From positions 62,001-126,000 of the forward strand of contig NZ_JAEVFE010000007.1 in assembly GCF_016803135.1 (NCBI RefSeq): a stretch of 64,000 nt of DNA, given 5' to 3'. The notes beneath the pieces are model-generated. The model did not search any database and was not told where the DNA came from. It worked only from the letters and a program-made list of their open reading frames with translations. Origin of the DNA: Altererythrobacter sp. C41 (lineage in GTDB: Bacteria; Pseudomonadota; Alphaproteobacteria; Sphingomonadales; Sphingomonadaceae). The translations under genes and the position numbers were made by a program. Numbering within the stretch: position 1 is the stretch's first letter; every line of letters begins with the position of its first letter. Below, one piece after another: positions 7,207-16,557 of this stretch.

Positions 7207-9962
7207 ACCAGGTCCGCGTCCCCAAGCAGCGCGCGATCCTCGACCGGCGCGCCCTGGCCGAAGCGATCGCCGGGCTGGTGGAGGAACGCGGTGCGGACGC
7301 CCGCAATGCGGTGGTGGACACGCTCCGCGACGCCCTGGGCAAGGGCCGCGAGGAACTGCGCCGGCGGCTCGAGGCAAAACCCCATGCCGGTCACGAATGC
7401 GTCGCCGGCCACGCTTTCCTGATCGATCAGATGGTGCGGCTGATCCACGATCACGTGGTCGAGCACGTCTATCCGGTCGGCAATCGTTCGGAAGGGGAAC
7501 GGCTCGCGATCCTTGCGGTGGGCGGCTACGGCCGGGCCGAGATGGCGCCCCATTCGGACGTCGACATCGCCTTCCTTACCCCCACACGCCGCGCGCCGTG
7601 GTGCGAGCAGGTGATCGAGGCCATGCTCTATCTTCTGTGGGACCTGGGGCTGAAAGTCGGCCACTCCAGCCGCACGCCCGACGACATGGTGCGCATGGCG
7701 AAGGAGGACGTCACCATCCGCACGGCGCTGCTCGAGGGGCGTTACGTCTGGGGCGACCAGCCGCTCTACGACGAGGCGCGGCGGCGCTTCTGGACCGAAG
7801 TGGTGAACGGCACCGAGCGACAGTTCGTCGCCGAGAAGCTGGCCGAGCGCAACGCCCGGCACAAACGCATGGGCGACAGTCGCTATGTCGTCGAGCCCAA
7901 CGTCAAGGACGGCAAGGGCGGCCTGCGCGACCTGCAGACGCTCTACTGGCTGGGAAAATACATCCACAAGGTGCGGAGTGCCGCCGAGCTGGTCGATGTC
8001 GGCCTGCTGACCGCACAGGAATATCGCAGCTTCCGCCGCGCCGAGGGCTTCATGCTGGCGGTGCGCTGCCACCTGCACATGATCACCGGCCGCGCAGAGG
8101 ACCGGCTCACCTTCGACCTCCAGCGCCAGGTCGCGATGCGGATGAACTTCGTCGACCGCCCGGGCAAGAGCCAGGTCGAGCGGTTCATGCAGTTCTATTT
8201 CCTCCAGGCCAAGCGCGTCGGCAGCCTGACGGGCGTGTTCCTCGCCCATATCGACGAGCAGTTCGCCCAGAGGCACGCCCGCAGGGGCCTGCTCGCCGGC
8301 TTCAAGGCCCGCCCCCGCAGCCTGAAGGGCTACCGCGTGTTCGGGGGCCGCATCGGAACGCCGCACGACGACTGGTTCCGCAAGGATCCCGTGCGGTTGA
8401 TCGAAATCTTCCGGATCGCGGAAGCGGAGGGGTTCGAGATCGAACCGGCCACAATGCGCCAGGCCGACCGCGATTCGCGGCTCATCACCGCCGAGGTGCG
8501 CGACGACCCGCGCGCCAATGGGCTGTTCCTCGAGCTGCTTTCGGGCCGGAACGATCCCGAAACCGCACTGCGCTGGATGAACGAGGCCGGCGTGTTCGGC
8601 CGCTTCGTGCCCGATTTCGGCAAGGTCAACGCGCAGATGCAGTTCGACATGTACCATCACTACACGGTGGACGAGCACACGATCCGTGCGATCGGGCTGC
8701 TGAGCCGGATCGAGAAGGGAGAGCTGGCCGAGGATCATCCGCGCTCCACCCGCCTGATCCACAAACTCGCCTCGCGCCGCGCCGCATATGTTGCAGTGCT
8801 GCTGCACGACATTGCGAAAGGGCGCGGGGGCGACCATTCGGTGCTCGGCGAGGGCGTCGCGCGCGAGCTCTGCCCGCGGTTCGGACTGAGCGAGAACGAG
8901 ACCGATCTCGTCGCCTGGCTCGTGCGTCAGCACCTGCTGATGAGCGCGACCGCGTTCAAGCGCGATCTGACCGATCCCAAGACGATCGAGGACTTCGTCG
9001 CCGAAGTGCAGAGCGTCGAGCGGCTTCAGCACCTGTTGATCCTGACCGCGGTCGACATCCGCGCGGTCGGCCCCGGTACCTGGAACAGCTGGAAGCGGCA
9101 GTTGCTCGGCGAGCTATACGACGCGGCGCACGAACGGCTGCGCCTCGGCCACATGCGTCATGGCCGCAAGGAGCGGGTGACGGCAAAGAAGCAGGCCGTC
9201 GCGGAGCTTCTGGAGACAGGCGCGGAACTCGTCGGCCGCCATGCCGCCGACTTCGGTGATCCGTACTGGATTGCGGAGCCGGAGGACATCATCGCGCTCA
9301 ACCTGCGCCAGTTCGACGCCGCTCGGCGCGATCAGCGCGAGCTGTCAGTGCATTGCGAAGTCTACCCCTCCCGCGGGGCGACGCTGGTGAGCGTGATCGC
9401 GGCGGACCACCCGGGCCTGTTCTACCGCATCGCAGGGGGCATCCATCTGGCGGGCGCCAACATCATCGATGCGCGCATCCACACGACCCGCGCCGGCTGG
9501 GCGGTCGACAATTTCCTCGTCCAGGATCCGCACGGCCAGCCGTTTCACGAAACGGCGCAGCTCGACCGTATCGAGACCGCCATCGGCGACGCGCTTGCGA
9601 ACCGCATCGAGCTGGTCCCGCGCCTCGCCCGGCGGCCGCTGCCGCACAGCCGCGCGAAGGCGTTCGATGTTCGCCCGCGGGTGATCGTCGACAACAAGGC
9701 CTCGAATCGCTTCACCGTGGTCGAGGTCAACGCGCGCGACCGGCCCGCATTGCTCAACCGCCTCGCACGCGCCTTGTTCGACAACCAGCTCGTCGTCCAC
9801 TCCGCGCATATCACCGCCTATGGCGAGCGGGCGGCGGACACCTTCTACGTGACCGACCTCCTGGGCGAGAAGGTCGAGGCGGCCGAACGCATCACGGCGA
9901 TCGAGACCGCCCTGCTCGATGCTGCGAGCGACCGGCGGCAGGCCGAGCTGGAAGCGACGTGA
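7203..9962 (+). CDS. glnD: PII uridylyltransferase / uridylyl-removing enzyme
   Basis: A bifunctional nitrogen sensor that uridylylates and deuridylylates PII proteins in response to glutamine. From the TTG at 7203 it has 919 residues. The nucleotidyltransferase motif GGYGRAEMAPHSDVDI is at 107-122, an HD phosphohydrolase motif (HDIAKGRGGDH) at about 535, and two ACT domains at about 728-790 and 834-915. TTG is chosen because it overlaps the previous stop codon and because the following NQVRVPKQRAILDRRALAE matches where family members begin. A longer open frame extends upstream into the ligase gene but is only an overlap artefact. Confidence 0.93.
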   Translation: MNQVRVPKQRAILDRRALAEAIAGLVEERGADARNAVVDTLRDALGKGREELRRRLEAKPHAGHECVAGHAFLIDQMVRLIHDHVVEHVYPVGNRSEGERLAILAVGGYGRAEMAPHSDVDIAFLTPTRRAPWCEQVIEAMLYLLWDLGLKVGHSSRTPDDMVRMAKEDVTIRTALLEGRYVWGDQPLYDEARRRFWTEVVNGTERQFVAEKLAERNARHKRMGDSRYVVEPNVKDGKGGLRDLQTLYWLGKYIHKVRSAAELVDVGLLTAQEYRSFRRAEGFMLAVRCHLHMITGRAEDRLTFDLQRQVAMRMNFVDRPGKSQVERFMQFYFLQAKRVGSLTGVFLAHIDEQFAQRHARRGLLAGFKARPRSLKGYRVFGGRIGTPHDDWFRKDPVRLIEIFRIAEAEGFEIEPATMRQADRDSRLITAEVRDDPRANGLFLELLSGRNDPETALRWMNEAGVFGRFVPDFGKVNAQMQFDMYHHYTVDEHTIRAIGLLSRIEKGELAEDHPRSTRLIHKLASRRAAYVAVLLHDIAKGRGGDHSVLGEGVARELCPRFGLSENETDLVAWLVRQHLLMSATAFKRDLTDPKTIEDFVAEVQSVERLQHLLILTAVDIRAVGPGTWNSWKRQLLGELYDAAHERLRLGHMRHGRKERVTAKKQAVAELLETGAELVGRHAADFGDPYWIAEPEDIIALNLRQFDAARRDQRELSVHCEVYPSRGATLVSVIAADHPGLFYRIAGGIHLAGANIIDARIHTTRAGWAVDNFLVQDPHGQPFHETAQLDRIETAIGDALANRIELVPRLARRPLPHSRAKAFDVRPRVIVDNKASNRFTVVEVNARDRPALLNRLARALFDNQLVVHSAHITAYGERAADTFYVTDLLGEKVEAAERITAIETALLDAASDRRQAELEAT

Positions 9963-9975
9963 ATGCAACACAGAG

Positions 9976-10011
9976 CGGCCGAATTCGGCCGTTCGTGGAA
10001 ACGATGTTTCC
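9976..10011. promoter_or_regulatory. Paired palindromes upstream of the TonB receptor
   Basis: CGGCCGAATTCGGCCG (9976-9991) is a perfect 16-bp palindrome. It is followed by GGAAAC/GTTTCC (9997-10002 and 10006-10011, 3-nt centre). They lie between the end of glnD and the receptor start. The first may end glnD transcription, although it has no T-run. The second could be an operator for the receptor. Confidence 0.4.
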
Positions 10012-10065
10012 TCCAGCCCCGGCTCACGTTAACGAAAGCGTCAAGTTTTGGTGGAGGAGAACAAC

Positions 10066-12795
10066 ATGAAAAATACGGTATCCATTCGCGCGCTCGCCCT
10101 CGCCGGCGCGAGCATTGCGTTGCTTCCCCAGGCAGCACTGGCCCAGGACGCCGGAACCCAGGAACCGGCCGCGGCAGCAGAGGCTTCGCCCGAGACGACC
10201 GGGCCGGTCATCGTCGTGACCGCCCAGGGCCGCGAACAGTCGCTGGCCGACGTTCCGGTCGCAGTTTCCGCGGTCTCGGGCGAACTGCTCGAGAAGTCGG
10301 GCACCAACGACATTCGCGAGCTGAACCAGGTGGCACCTTCGCTGCTCGTCTCCTCCACGGGCAACGAGGCCAACGGCTCGGCGCGTATCCGCGGCATCGG
10401 CACGGTCGGCGATAACCCCGGCCTCGAAAGCTCGGTCGCGGTGTTCGTCGACGGCGTCTACCGCTCGCGCTCGGGCAACGCGCTGAGCGAGCTCGGCCCG
10501 ATCGACCGGATCGAGATCCTCCGCGGTCCGCAGGGTACGCTCGGCGGCCGCAACGCCTCCGCCGGCCTGATCAGCATCTACACCGCCCCGCCCGAGTTCG
10601 AGACGAGCGGCTACGGCGCCTTCACCTACGGCAATTACGATGCGATCCGCGTCGAAGGCGGGATCAACGTGCCGCTGGGCCAGACGGTCGCGGCCCGTGT
10701 CGACGGCGTCTATTTCAAGCGCGACGGCTTCTACAACGACGTCAACAACGACACGACCGTCAACAACCGCGACCGCTACCTCGTGCGCGGGCAGCTCCTG
10801 TTCGAGCCGAGCGACACGCTCAGCTTCCGCCTGGTCGGAGACTATTCGAAGAAGGACGAGGCGTGCTGCGCGGCGACGTTCGTGCAGACCGACTTCGCGC
10901 CGCTTGCGCGAATGAGCCCCGGGCTCGACACGTTTGCCCGGCCGGAGGGCGGCCCGCCGCTGACCAGCACCGAAAACCCGATCATCCCGATAATGATCGC
11001 ACTCGGACAGGATCCGCGCGCGCTCAACCAGGGCACGTTCAACCGCGACATCTACGTCACGCCCGGGCGGACTTACGAAGGGGCGACCGAAGACTACGGC
11101 GTGTCGGGCGAGCTCAACTGGGATCTGGGCGGCGTCAGCCTGACCTCGATCACCGCCTACCGCGAGTATTCGAACACCCAGGCATCCGACACCGACTACA
11201 CGCAGGTGGACATCATCTACCGCGCGCCAGGGGATTTCGCGGGTGCCCGCGAGTTCAAGACGTTCAGCCAGGAGCTGCGTCTGCAGGGCTCCGCGTTCGA
11301 CGACCGTCTCGACTGGCTCGTCGGCGGCTACTACGCCAACGAGAAGCTGGAGGTGCGCGACAACCTGCGCTTCGGCGATCAGTACGGTACGTTCGCCGCC
11401 TGTCGCATCGCGCTGGCGATCAATCCGGCGCTGGCCAACCCGGCTGCCGAGAACTGCCTCGGCCCGAACGTGGCGGCGCTCGACGGCACGCTTACCGGCA
11501 CGCCTGCATTCGGCCCCGCCACCCCGGCGATCCTTGCCGCGATCAACAACCTCGGCAGCATCAGCGATCTCGGCAGCACGGGCGACATCTATAACCAGAC
11601 GAGCAAGAACTTCGCGCTCTTCACGCATAACATCTTCCACATCACCGATACGGTCGATCTCACGCTGGGTCTTCGTTACACCAACGAAACCAAGGACTTC
11701 GACGCCCAGTTCAACAACGACAACACGATCTGCCCGACCAACCGCGCGCTGCTCGGCGGTCTGCTCGGCGTGCCGGCGCTCGCCCCGCTCGCGGGGGGCA
11801 TCATCTCGCTTTCGTGCCAGGGCAACTCGAGCTCCGAGCTCGACGGGGTCACCCTCAGCGATACGCGTGACGAGGACGAGTTCACCGGCACGGCGGTGCT
11901 GAGCTGGAAGCCGACTCCCGACCTCCTGCTCTACGGCTCGTACTCGCGCGGCTACAAGGCGGGCGGCTTCAACCTCGACCGTTCGGCGCTTTCGAGCCCG
12001 GTGGCCTTCGATCCCGACACGATCGACGTCGGATCGCTCCAGTTCGCGGAGGAGACGGTCGATGCGTTCGAGATCGGCGCCAAGTACTCGACACGCCAGT
12101 TCGGATTGAGCGTTGCGGCGTTCCGCCAGGAATTCTCGAACTTCCAGCTCAACACCTTCAACGGCTCGTTCTACCTGGTCCAGAACATCAACGCCTGCTC
12201 CACCGACCTCGGCGGTGCGGACCGGGACGCGAGCGCCACGACCGGCGCCTGCGCGCCCGAGGACGTGCAGCCGGGCGTGATCGCGCAGGGCGTCGAGCTC
12301 GAAGCGTCGCTCAACCCCGTTCCCGATCTCGCGTTCACGATGGGCCTGACCTATTCGGACACGAGCTACGAGGACAACCTGATCGGCGACGACAGCGGTG
12401 CGCCGCTCGATCCGGCGCTGCGCCTGCTGCCGGGCGACAACCTGTCGAACGCGCCGGAATGGGTCGCGACCTCATCGGTTTCGTGGACACCCGAACTCAC
12501 GCCGGGCGGCCTGCGGGGCCTCGTGTTCTTCAACGCGCGCCTGACCGACGATTACAACACCGGCTCCGACCTGCTCTACGGCAAGGAGCAGGACAGCTAC
12601 TTCATCGTCAACGGCCGCGTCGGCGTGACCAATATCGCCGGCCGGTTCTCGATCGAGGGCTGGGTGCAGAACCTGTTCGACAAGGACTACACCCAGATCG
12701 CCTTCAACACGCCGTTCGTCGCACCGCAGCAGACGTTCTCGGCCTTCCTCGCCGAACCGCGGACTTACGGCATCACCGTGCGCGGCGAGTTCTGA
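10066..12795 (+). CDS. TonB-dependent outer-membrane receptor
   Basis: A 909-residue receptor with a signal peptide ending PQAALAQ. The plug domain is at about 63-175 (DVPVAVSAVSGELL, ARIRGIGTVGDNPG, VAVFVDGVYRSR, IEILRGPQGTLGGRNA). A 22-strand-type barrel follows and ends with an aromatic-rich strand (ITVRGEF). The start is the ATG at 10066 because GGAGGAG sits six bases upstream; an in-frame TTG at 10048 is less likely. This is the PupB/FhuE-like or IroN-like receptor class that is very numerous in sphingomonads. No siderophore, heme or sugar genes adjoin it, so the ligand is unknown. A strong terminator follows. Confidence 0.9.
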   Translation: MKNTVSIRALALAGASIALLPQAALAQDAGTQEPAAAAEASPETTGPVIVVTAQGREQSLADVPVAVSAVSGELLEKSGTNDIRELNQVAPSLLVSSTGNEANGSARIRGIGTVGDNPGLESSVAVFVDGVYRSRSGNALSELGPIDRIEILRGPQGTLGGRNASAGLISIYTAPPEFETSGYGAFTYGNYDAIRVEGGINVPLGQTVAARVDGVYFKRDGFYNDVNNDTTVNNRDRYLVRGQLLFEPSDTLSFRLVGDYSKKDEACCAATFVQTDFAPLARMSPGLDTFARPEGGPPLTSTENPIIPIMIALGQDPRALNQGTFNRDIYVTPGRTYEGATEDYGVSGELNWDLGGVSLTSITAYREYSNTQASDTDYTQVDIIYRAPGDFAGAREFKTFSQELRLQGSAFDDRLDWLVGGYYANEKLEVRDNLRFGDQYGTFAACRIALAINPALANPAAENCLGPNVAALDGTLTGTPAFGPATPAILAAINNLGSISDLGSTGDIYNQTSKNFALFTHNIFHITDTVDLTLGLRYTNETKDFDAQFNNDNTICPTNRALLGGLLGVPALAPLAGGIISLSCQGNSSSELDGVTLSDTRDEDEFTGTAVLSWKPTPDLLLYGSYSRGYKAGGFNLDRSALSSPVAFDPDTIDVGSLQFAEETVDAFEIGAKYSTRQFGLSVAAFRQEFSNFQLNTFNGSFYLVQNINACSTDLGGADRDASATTGACAPEDVQPGVIAQGVELEASLNPVPDLAFTMGLTYSDTSYEDNLIGDDSGAPLDPALRLLPGDNLSNAPEWVATSSVSWTPELTPGGLRGLVFFNARLTDDYNTGSDLLYGKEQDSYFIVNGRVGVTNIAGRFSIEGWVQNLFDKDYTQIAFNTPFVAPQQTFSAFLAEPRTYGITVRGEF

Positions 12796-12802
12796 CGCGC
12801 TC

Positions 12803-12833
12803 TCCCCTCCCGCTCGCGGGAGGGGATTTTTTT
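12803..12833 (+). terminator. Rho-independent terminator after the TonB receptor
   Basis: A 10-bp stem (12803-12812 with 12817-12826, core CCCCTCCCG/CGGGAGGGG) closes a CTCG loop and is followed by seven T residues (12827-12833). The T-run overlaps the stop codon of the convergent YggS-family gene. Confidence 0.9.
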
Positions 12834-13494
12834 ACATTCGTTCGCCGAACAGCGCCGTGCCCACCCGTACGTGGGTCGCGCCGAGCATGATGGCGGTCTC
12901 GTAATCGCCACTCATGCCCATGCTGCGCCCGGCCAGCCCGTGATCGCGGGCGAGCTTGTCGAGCAGGGCGAAGAACGGGGCGGGTTCGATTTCGAGGGGC
13001 GGAATGCACATGAGCCCGGCGACCGGGATTTCGGCCTCGCCAGCCTGCTTCAGCAGTTCCGGCAGGTCTCCGATCGGGCAGCCGCCCTTCTGCGCCTCGC
13101 CGCCGATGTTGATCTGGACGAAGCACGGCACGCGCTTGTCCGCCTTGTCCATCGCCCGCGCGAGCGCCTTCACGAGGCTTGGCCGGTCGAGCGAATGGAT
13201 GACGTCGAACAGCGCGACGGCCTCGTCCGCCTTGTTCGACTGAAGCTGCCCGATGAGATGGAGCTGCACCGCCGGGTTCGCCTCGCGGAGCGCCGGCCAT
13301 TTGCCCTGCGCCTCCTGCACGCGGTTCTCTCCGAACGCGCGTTGCCCCTGCCGCAGCAGCGGCTCGATGGCTTCGGCCGGGTGCGTCTTGCTCACCGCAA
13401 CGAGCGTGACTTCCTCGGGCTTGCGCCGCGCAACCGTGCACGCCTTCGCGATGTTCGCACGGACCTGTTCGAGCGGGGTCTCTGGGTTTTCCAT
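12832..13494 (-). CDS. YggS-family pyridoxal phosphate homeostasis protein
   Basis: A 220-residue alanine-racemase-fold protein that binds PLP and buffers free B6 vitamers and amino/keto-acid pools; it has no known catalytic turnover. The PLP lysine is in LVAVSKTHP (K36). FGENRVQE, LHLIGQLQSNK, GLMCIPP, SMGMSGDYETAI and RVGTALFG are family hallmarks. The gene is divergent from the thiamine phosphate synthase-like gene, with 22 nt between start codons. Its stop codon lies in the terminator of the receptor gene. Confidence 0.93.
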   Translation of the reverse strand: MENPETPLEQVRANIAKACTVARRKPEEVTLVAVSKTHPAEAIEPLLRQGQRAFGENRVQEAQGKWPALREANPAVQLHLIGQLQSNKADEAVALFDVIHSLDRPSLVKALARAMDKADKRVPCFVQINIGGEAQKGGCPIGDLPELLKQAGEAEIPVAGLMCIPPLEIEPAPFFALLDKLARDHGLAGRSMGMSGDYETAIMLGATHVRVGTALFGERM

Positions 13495-13516
13495 CGTGCC
13501 GCGCTATAGCGTCCGC

Positions 13517-14056
13517 GTGCCCCGACGCCAGACCCGTGAGCCCCTGCCCGACCTGTGGCTGCTCTCCGATGTGCGCAACGACGCGCGGCTGGAGCAGGCG
13601 CTGCGCGCGCTGCCGCGGGGCTCGGGTTTCGTCTTCCGTCACTACCACCTTGCGCCCGAGGCACGGCGGCGGCGGTTCGACGATCTGGCGAAGATCGCGC
13701 GGGAATGCGGGCATGCGGTGATCCTTTCCGGCACCCCAGGCGAGGCGGAGCGCTGGGGCGCGGGCGGTCTCTACGGTCCGCCCGGCGGCATCGGACCCGG
13801 ACCGGCACTGCGGATCGCCACCGCGCACGGCCGCGCCGAGATCGAAGCGGCCAACGCGATCGGTGCCGACGCCGTGATGCTCTCACCGGTCTTCGCGACC
13901 CGCTCGCACCCGGACGCTCAGGCGCTCGGCCTCGAACGCTTCCACGTTCTGGCGACGCTCGCCCAGATGCCCGTGATCGCGCTCGGGGGAATGACCCCGG
14001 TGCGCGCGCAGGAACTCGGCTGGCCGCGCTGGGCGGCCATCGACGGGCTCTCGTGA
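13517..14056 (+). CDS. Thiamine phosphate synthase-like (ThiE/TenI) protein
   Basis: A 179-residue TIM-barrel protein of the ThiE/TenI type, shorter than the usual 200-220 residues. It shows WLLSDVRNDARL at the N-terminus and a TenI-like core around IGADAVMLSPVFATRSHP, then GLERF and VIALGGMTP. The GTG at 13517 is used as start; no better codon is in frame before LPDLWLLSD. ThiE joins the hydroxymethylpyrimidine and thiazole phosphates of thiamine. With thiC and its riboswitch elsewhere in the window, a role in thiamine synthesis is plausible. The close TenI paralogue (aminotransferase/isomerase) cannot be ruled out. Confidence 0.75.
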   Translation: MPRRQTREPLPDLWLLSDVRNDARLEQALRALPRGSGFVFRHYHLAPEARRRRFDDLAKIARECGHAVILSGTPGEAERWGAGGLYGPPGGIGPGPALRIATAHGRAEIEAANAIGADAVMLSPVFATRSHPDAQALGLERFHVLATLAQMPVIALGGMTPVRAQELGWPRWAAIDGLS

Positions 14057-14063
14057 CTGTCCG

Positions 14064-14081
14064 TCCCGGAGAAAACCGGGA
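14064..14081. terminator. Hairpin after the ThiE-like gene
   Basis: TCCCGG (14064-14069) pairs with CCGGGA (14076-14081) around AGAAAA. There is no T-run. It resembles the CCCGG-type palindrome seen at 48,129 and may be a copy of the same repeat family. Confidence 0.35.
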
Positions 14082-14211
14082 TCGCGGCCCGCGACGCCCC
14101 TCCCCTCGGGATGCAAACCACGGCGGTTAAACAAGCGCTCTGCCGCAGGATTCTTGACGCGGGAGTCTACCCCGGCGCATGATGGCGGCTCACGGGAAGC
14201 AGGGGAACGAG

Positions 14212-16557
14212 ATGGCCACCCGCGCGATCGGGAAATCGCCGACAGCAGACTGGCGCGCCGCGTTGCGGCGTTCGCTGCGCCGTGCCGCGCAAATGGCGGG
14301 CGCAGTCGTGCTGTTCGCCGCCGCGGTGTTCCTGACGCTGGCCCTGGTCAGTTACACGCACACCGACCCGAGCCCCTCCACCGCCGCTTCCGGCACCGAC
14401 ATCGCCAACTGGATGGGCGCGAGCGGGGCCTGGGCTGCGGAGCGCGCCCTGTTCCTGTTCGGCCTCAGCGCCGTGCTCCTGCTCCCCTTGCTCTACGTCG
14501 GCGCGCGCAAGCTCTGGCGCGACGTCGAAGAGGAGGATCGCGATACCGATACGCACTGGCTGCGCCCGGTGGGCATGTTGCTGCTGGCCATGGTCCTGGT
14601 CTCGACCGTCCTTGCGCTCGCGTTCGAGGGTCCGGGTTGGGCCCTGCCCGCCTCGATGGGCGGCATCACCGGGCTGCTCGGCGCGGCGGCGGTCGAGGGA
14701 ATTGCCGGTCGCCTGCCGGAAGGCGCCCAGGGCTGGGCGATCCTCGGCATCGCGCTGGCGAGCCTCGCGCTGGGCGTTGCGCTGCTGACCCGCGTCTTCG
14801 CGATCGACTGGCGCGCCCTGCTGACCCTGCCGATGTTCCTCAAGCGTGCGCCCGCGCTACCGCACCGAGACATCCCCTTCCTGCCGAAGCAGCGGCGGCA
14901 GGCCAAAGCCAGGCCCTCCATGGACGAGGAAGAGGACGCCGGGGAAACCGCCTCGCCGCCACGCCGCAGCCCGGAGATCGCGGAGCGCACTGCACCGCCG
15001 AAGAAGGCGACGCTGGCCAAGCCCGCCCAGCGCGACATGTTCGCCGCCTACGAGTTGCCGAGCCTCGACATCCTCGAGGAGCCGCCCACGGACAAGGGCC
15101 CCAAGCTCGACAAGCTCGCGCTCGAGCGCAACGCGCGCCTGCTCGAAACCGTGCTCGACGACTTCAACGTCAAGGGCGAGATCACCGCGGTCCGCACCGG
15201 CCCGGTGGTGACGATGTACGAGCTCGAGCCCGCACCCGGCATCAAGGCGAGCCGCGTGGTCGGTCTGGCCGAGGATATCGCCCGCAACATGAGCGCGATC
15301 AGCGCCCGCGTCAGCCCGATCCCGGGCAAGACGGTGATGGGCATCGAACTGCCCAACGCGCACCGCCAGACCGTCGCGTTCAAGGAACTCGCCGCATGCG
15401 AGGCCTTCGCCAATGCCAAGGGCAACCTGCCGATCATCCTGGGCAAGGATATCGCGGGCGAGCCGATCGTCGCCGATCTGGCTGCGATGCCGCATCTGCT
15501 CGTCGCGGGCACGACCGGTTCGGGCAAGTCGGTCGGGCTCAACTGCATCCTGCTCAGCCTGCTCTACCGCTTCACGCCCGAAGAGTGCCGGATGATCCTG
15601 GTCGATCCCAAGGTGCTCGAGCTCAAGAGCTACGACGACATCCCGCATTTGCTCAGTCCCGTGGTGACGGAGCCGCACAAGTCGGTCCGCGCGCTCAAGT
15701 GGGCGGTCGAGGAGATGGAGCGGCGCTACCGCATGATGAGCTCGATCAACTCGCGCAACATCAACTCGTTCAACGAGCGGGTGAAGGCCGCGATCGCCAA
15801 GGGCAAGCCGCTCGGCCGCCGGGTGCAGACCGGATTCGATCCCGAGACCGGCGAGGAGCTCTACGAGGAAGAGCAGCTCGACTACGCGCCGCTGCCGCAG
15901 ATCGTGCTGATCGTCGACGAGCTGGCCGACCTCATGGTCACCGTCGGCAAGGAGATCGAGGTGCTGATCCAGCGCCTTTCGCAGAAGAGCCGCGCGGCCG
16001 GCATCCACCTGATCATGGCCACCCAGCGCCCCTCGGTCGACGTCATCACCGGCGTGATCAAGGCGAACCTCCCGACTCGCATCAGCTTCCACGTCACCAG
16101 CCGGATCGACAGCCGCACGATCCTGGGCGAGCAGGGCGCGGAGCAACTGCTGGGCAAGGGCGACATGCTCTACAAACCATCCAGCGGCGCGATGGTGCGC
16201 GTCCACGGCCCGTTCGTCTCGGACGAGGAAGTCGAGGCCGTGGCCGATCACTGGCGCGCGCAGGGCAAGCCCGAATATGTCGATGCCGTCACCGAGGAGC
16301 CGGAAGACGGCGGCTTCAGTTTCGACGACGAGCTGACCGCGAGCGACAACCCGGACGAGCGCAAGTACCGCCAGGCGTGCCAGATCGTGTTCGAGAACCA
16401 GAAAGCCAGCGGATCGTGGCTCCAGCGCCAGATGGGCGTCGGCTACAACACCGCCGCCAAGTGGATCGAACGCATGGAGGAGGACGGGCTGGTCGGTCCC
16501 GCCAACCACGTCGGCCGCCGCGAAATCTACCGCGACCGCGACGGCAACCCGCTCTAG
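14212..16557 (+). CDS. ftsK: DNA translocase FtsK
   Basis: A septal DNA pump that clears and aligns chromosome termini during division. In 781 residues it has about four N-terminal membrane segments (first 200 residues) and a short charged linker. The RecA-like motor has Walker A GTTGSGKS (433-440) and Walker B LIVDELADL (Asp 569). A C-terminal gamma winged-helix domain (QRQMGVGYNTAAKWIERME) reads KOPS-type sites. The start is the ATG at 14212, preceded by AGGGG, rather than the in-frame ATG at 14179. The protein then begins MATRAIGK as its relatives do. The 3' end overlaps the convergent GGDEF gene by four bases. Confidence 0.95.
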   Translation: MATRAIGKSPTADWRAALRRSLRRAAQMAGAVVLFAAAVFLTLALVSYTHTDPSPSTAASGTDIANWMGASGAWAAERALFLFGLSAVLLLPLLYVGARKLWRDVEEEDRDTDTHWLRPVGMLLLAMVLVSTVLALAFEGPGWALPASMGGITGLLGAAAVEGIAGRLPEGAQGWAILGIALASLALGVALLTRVFAIDWRALLTLPMFLKRAPALPHRDIPFLPKQRRQAKARPSMDEEEDAGETASPPRRSPEIAERTAPPKKATLAKPAQRDMFAAYELPSLDILEEPPTDKGPKLDKLALERNARLLETVLDDFNVKGEITAVRTGPVVTMYELEPAPGIKASRVVGLAEDIARNMSAISARVSPIPGKTVMGIELPNAHRQTVAFKELAACEAFANAKGNLPIILGKDIAGEPIVADLAAMPHLLVAGTTGSGKSVGLNCILLSLLYRFTPEECRMILVDPKVLELKSYDDIPHLLSPVVTEPHKSVRALKWAVEEMERRYRMMSSINSRNINSFNERVKAAIAKGKPLGRRVQTGFDPETGEELYEEEQLDYAPLPQIVLIVDELADLMVTVGKEIEVLIQRLSQKSRAAGIHLIMATQRPSVDVITGVIKANLPTRISFHVTSRIDSRTILGEQGAEQLLGKGDMLYKPSSGAMVRVHGPFVSDEEVEAVADHWRAQGKPEYVDAVTEEPEDGGFSFDDELTASDNPDERKYRQACQIVFENQKASGSWLQRQMGVGYNTAAKWIERMEEDGLVGPANHVGRREIYRDRDGNPL

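Noticed and set aside
14179-14211. Earlier ATG for ftsK
   Set aside because: No ribosome site; the protein family begins at MATR encoded from 14212.
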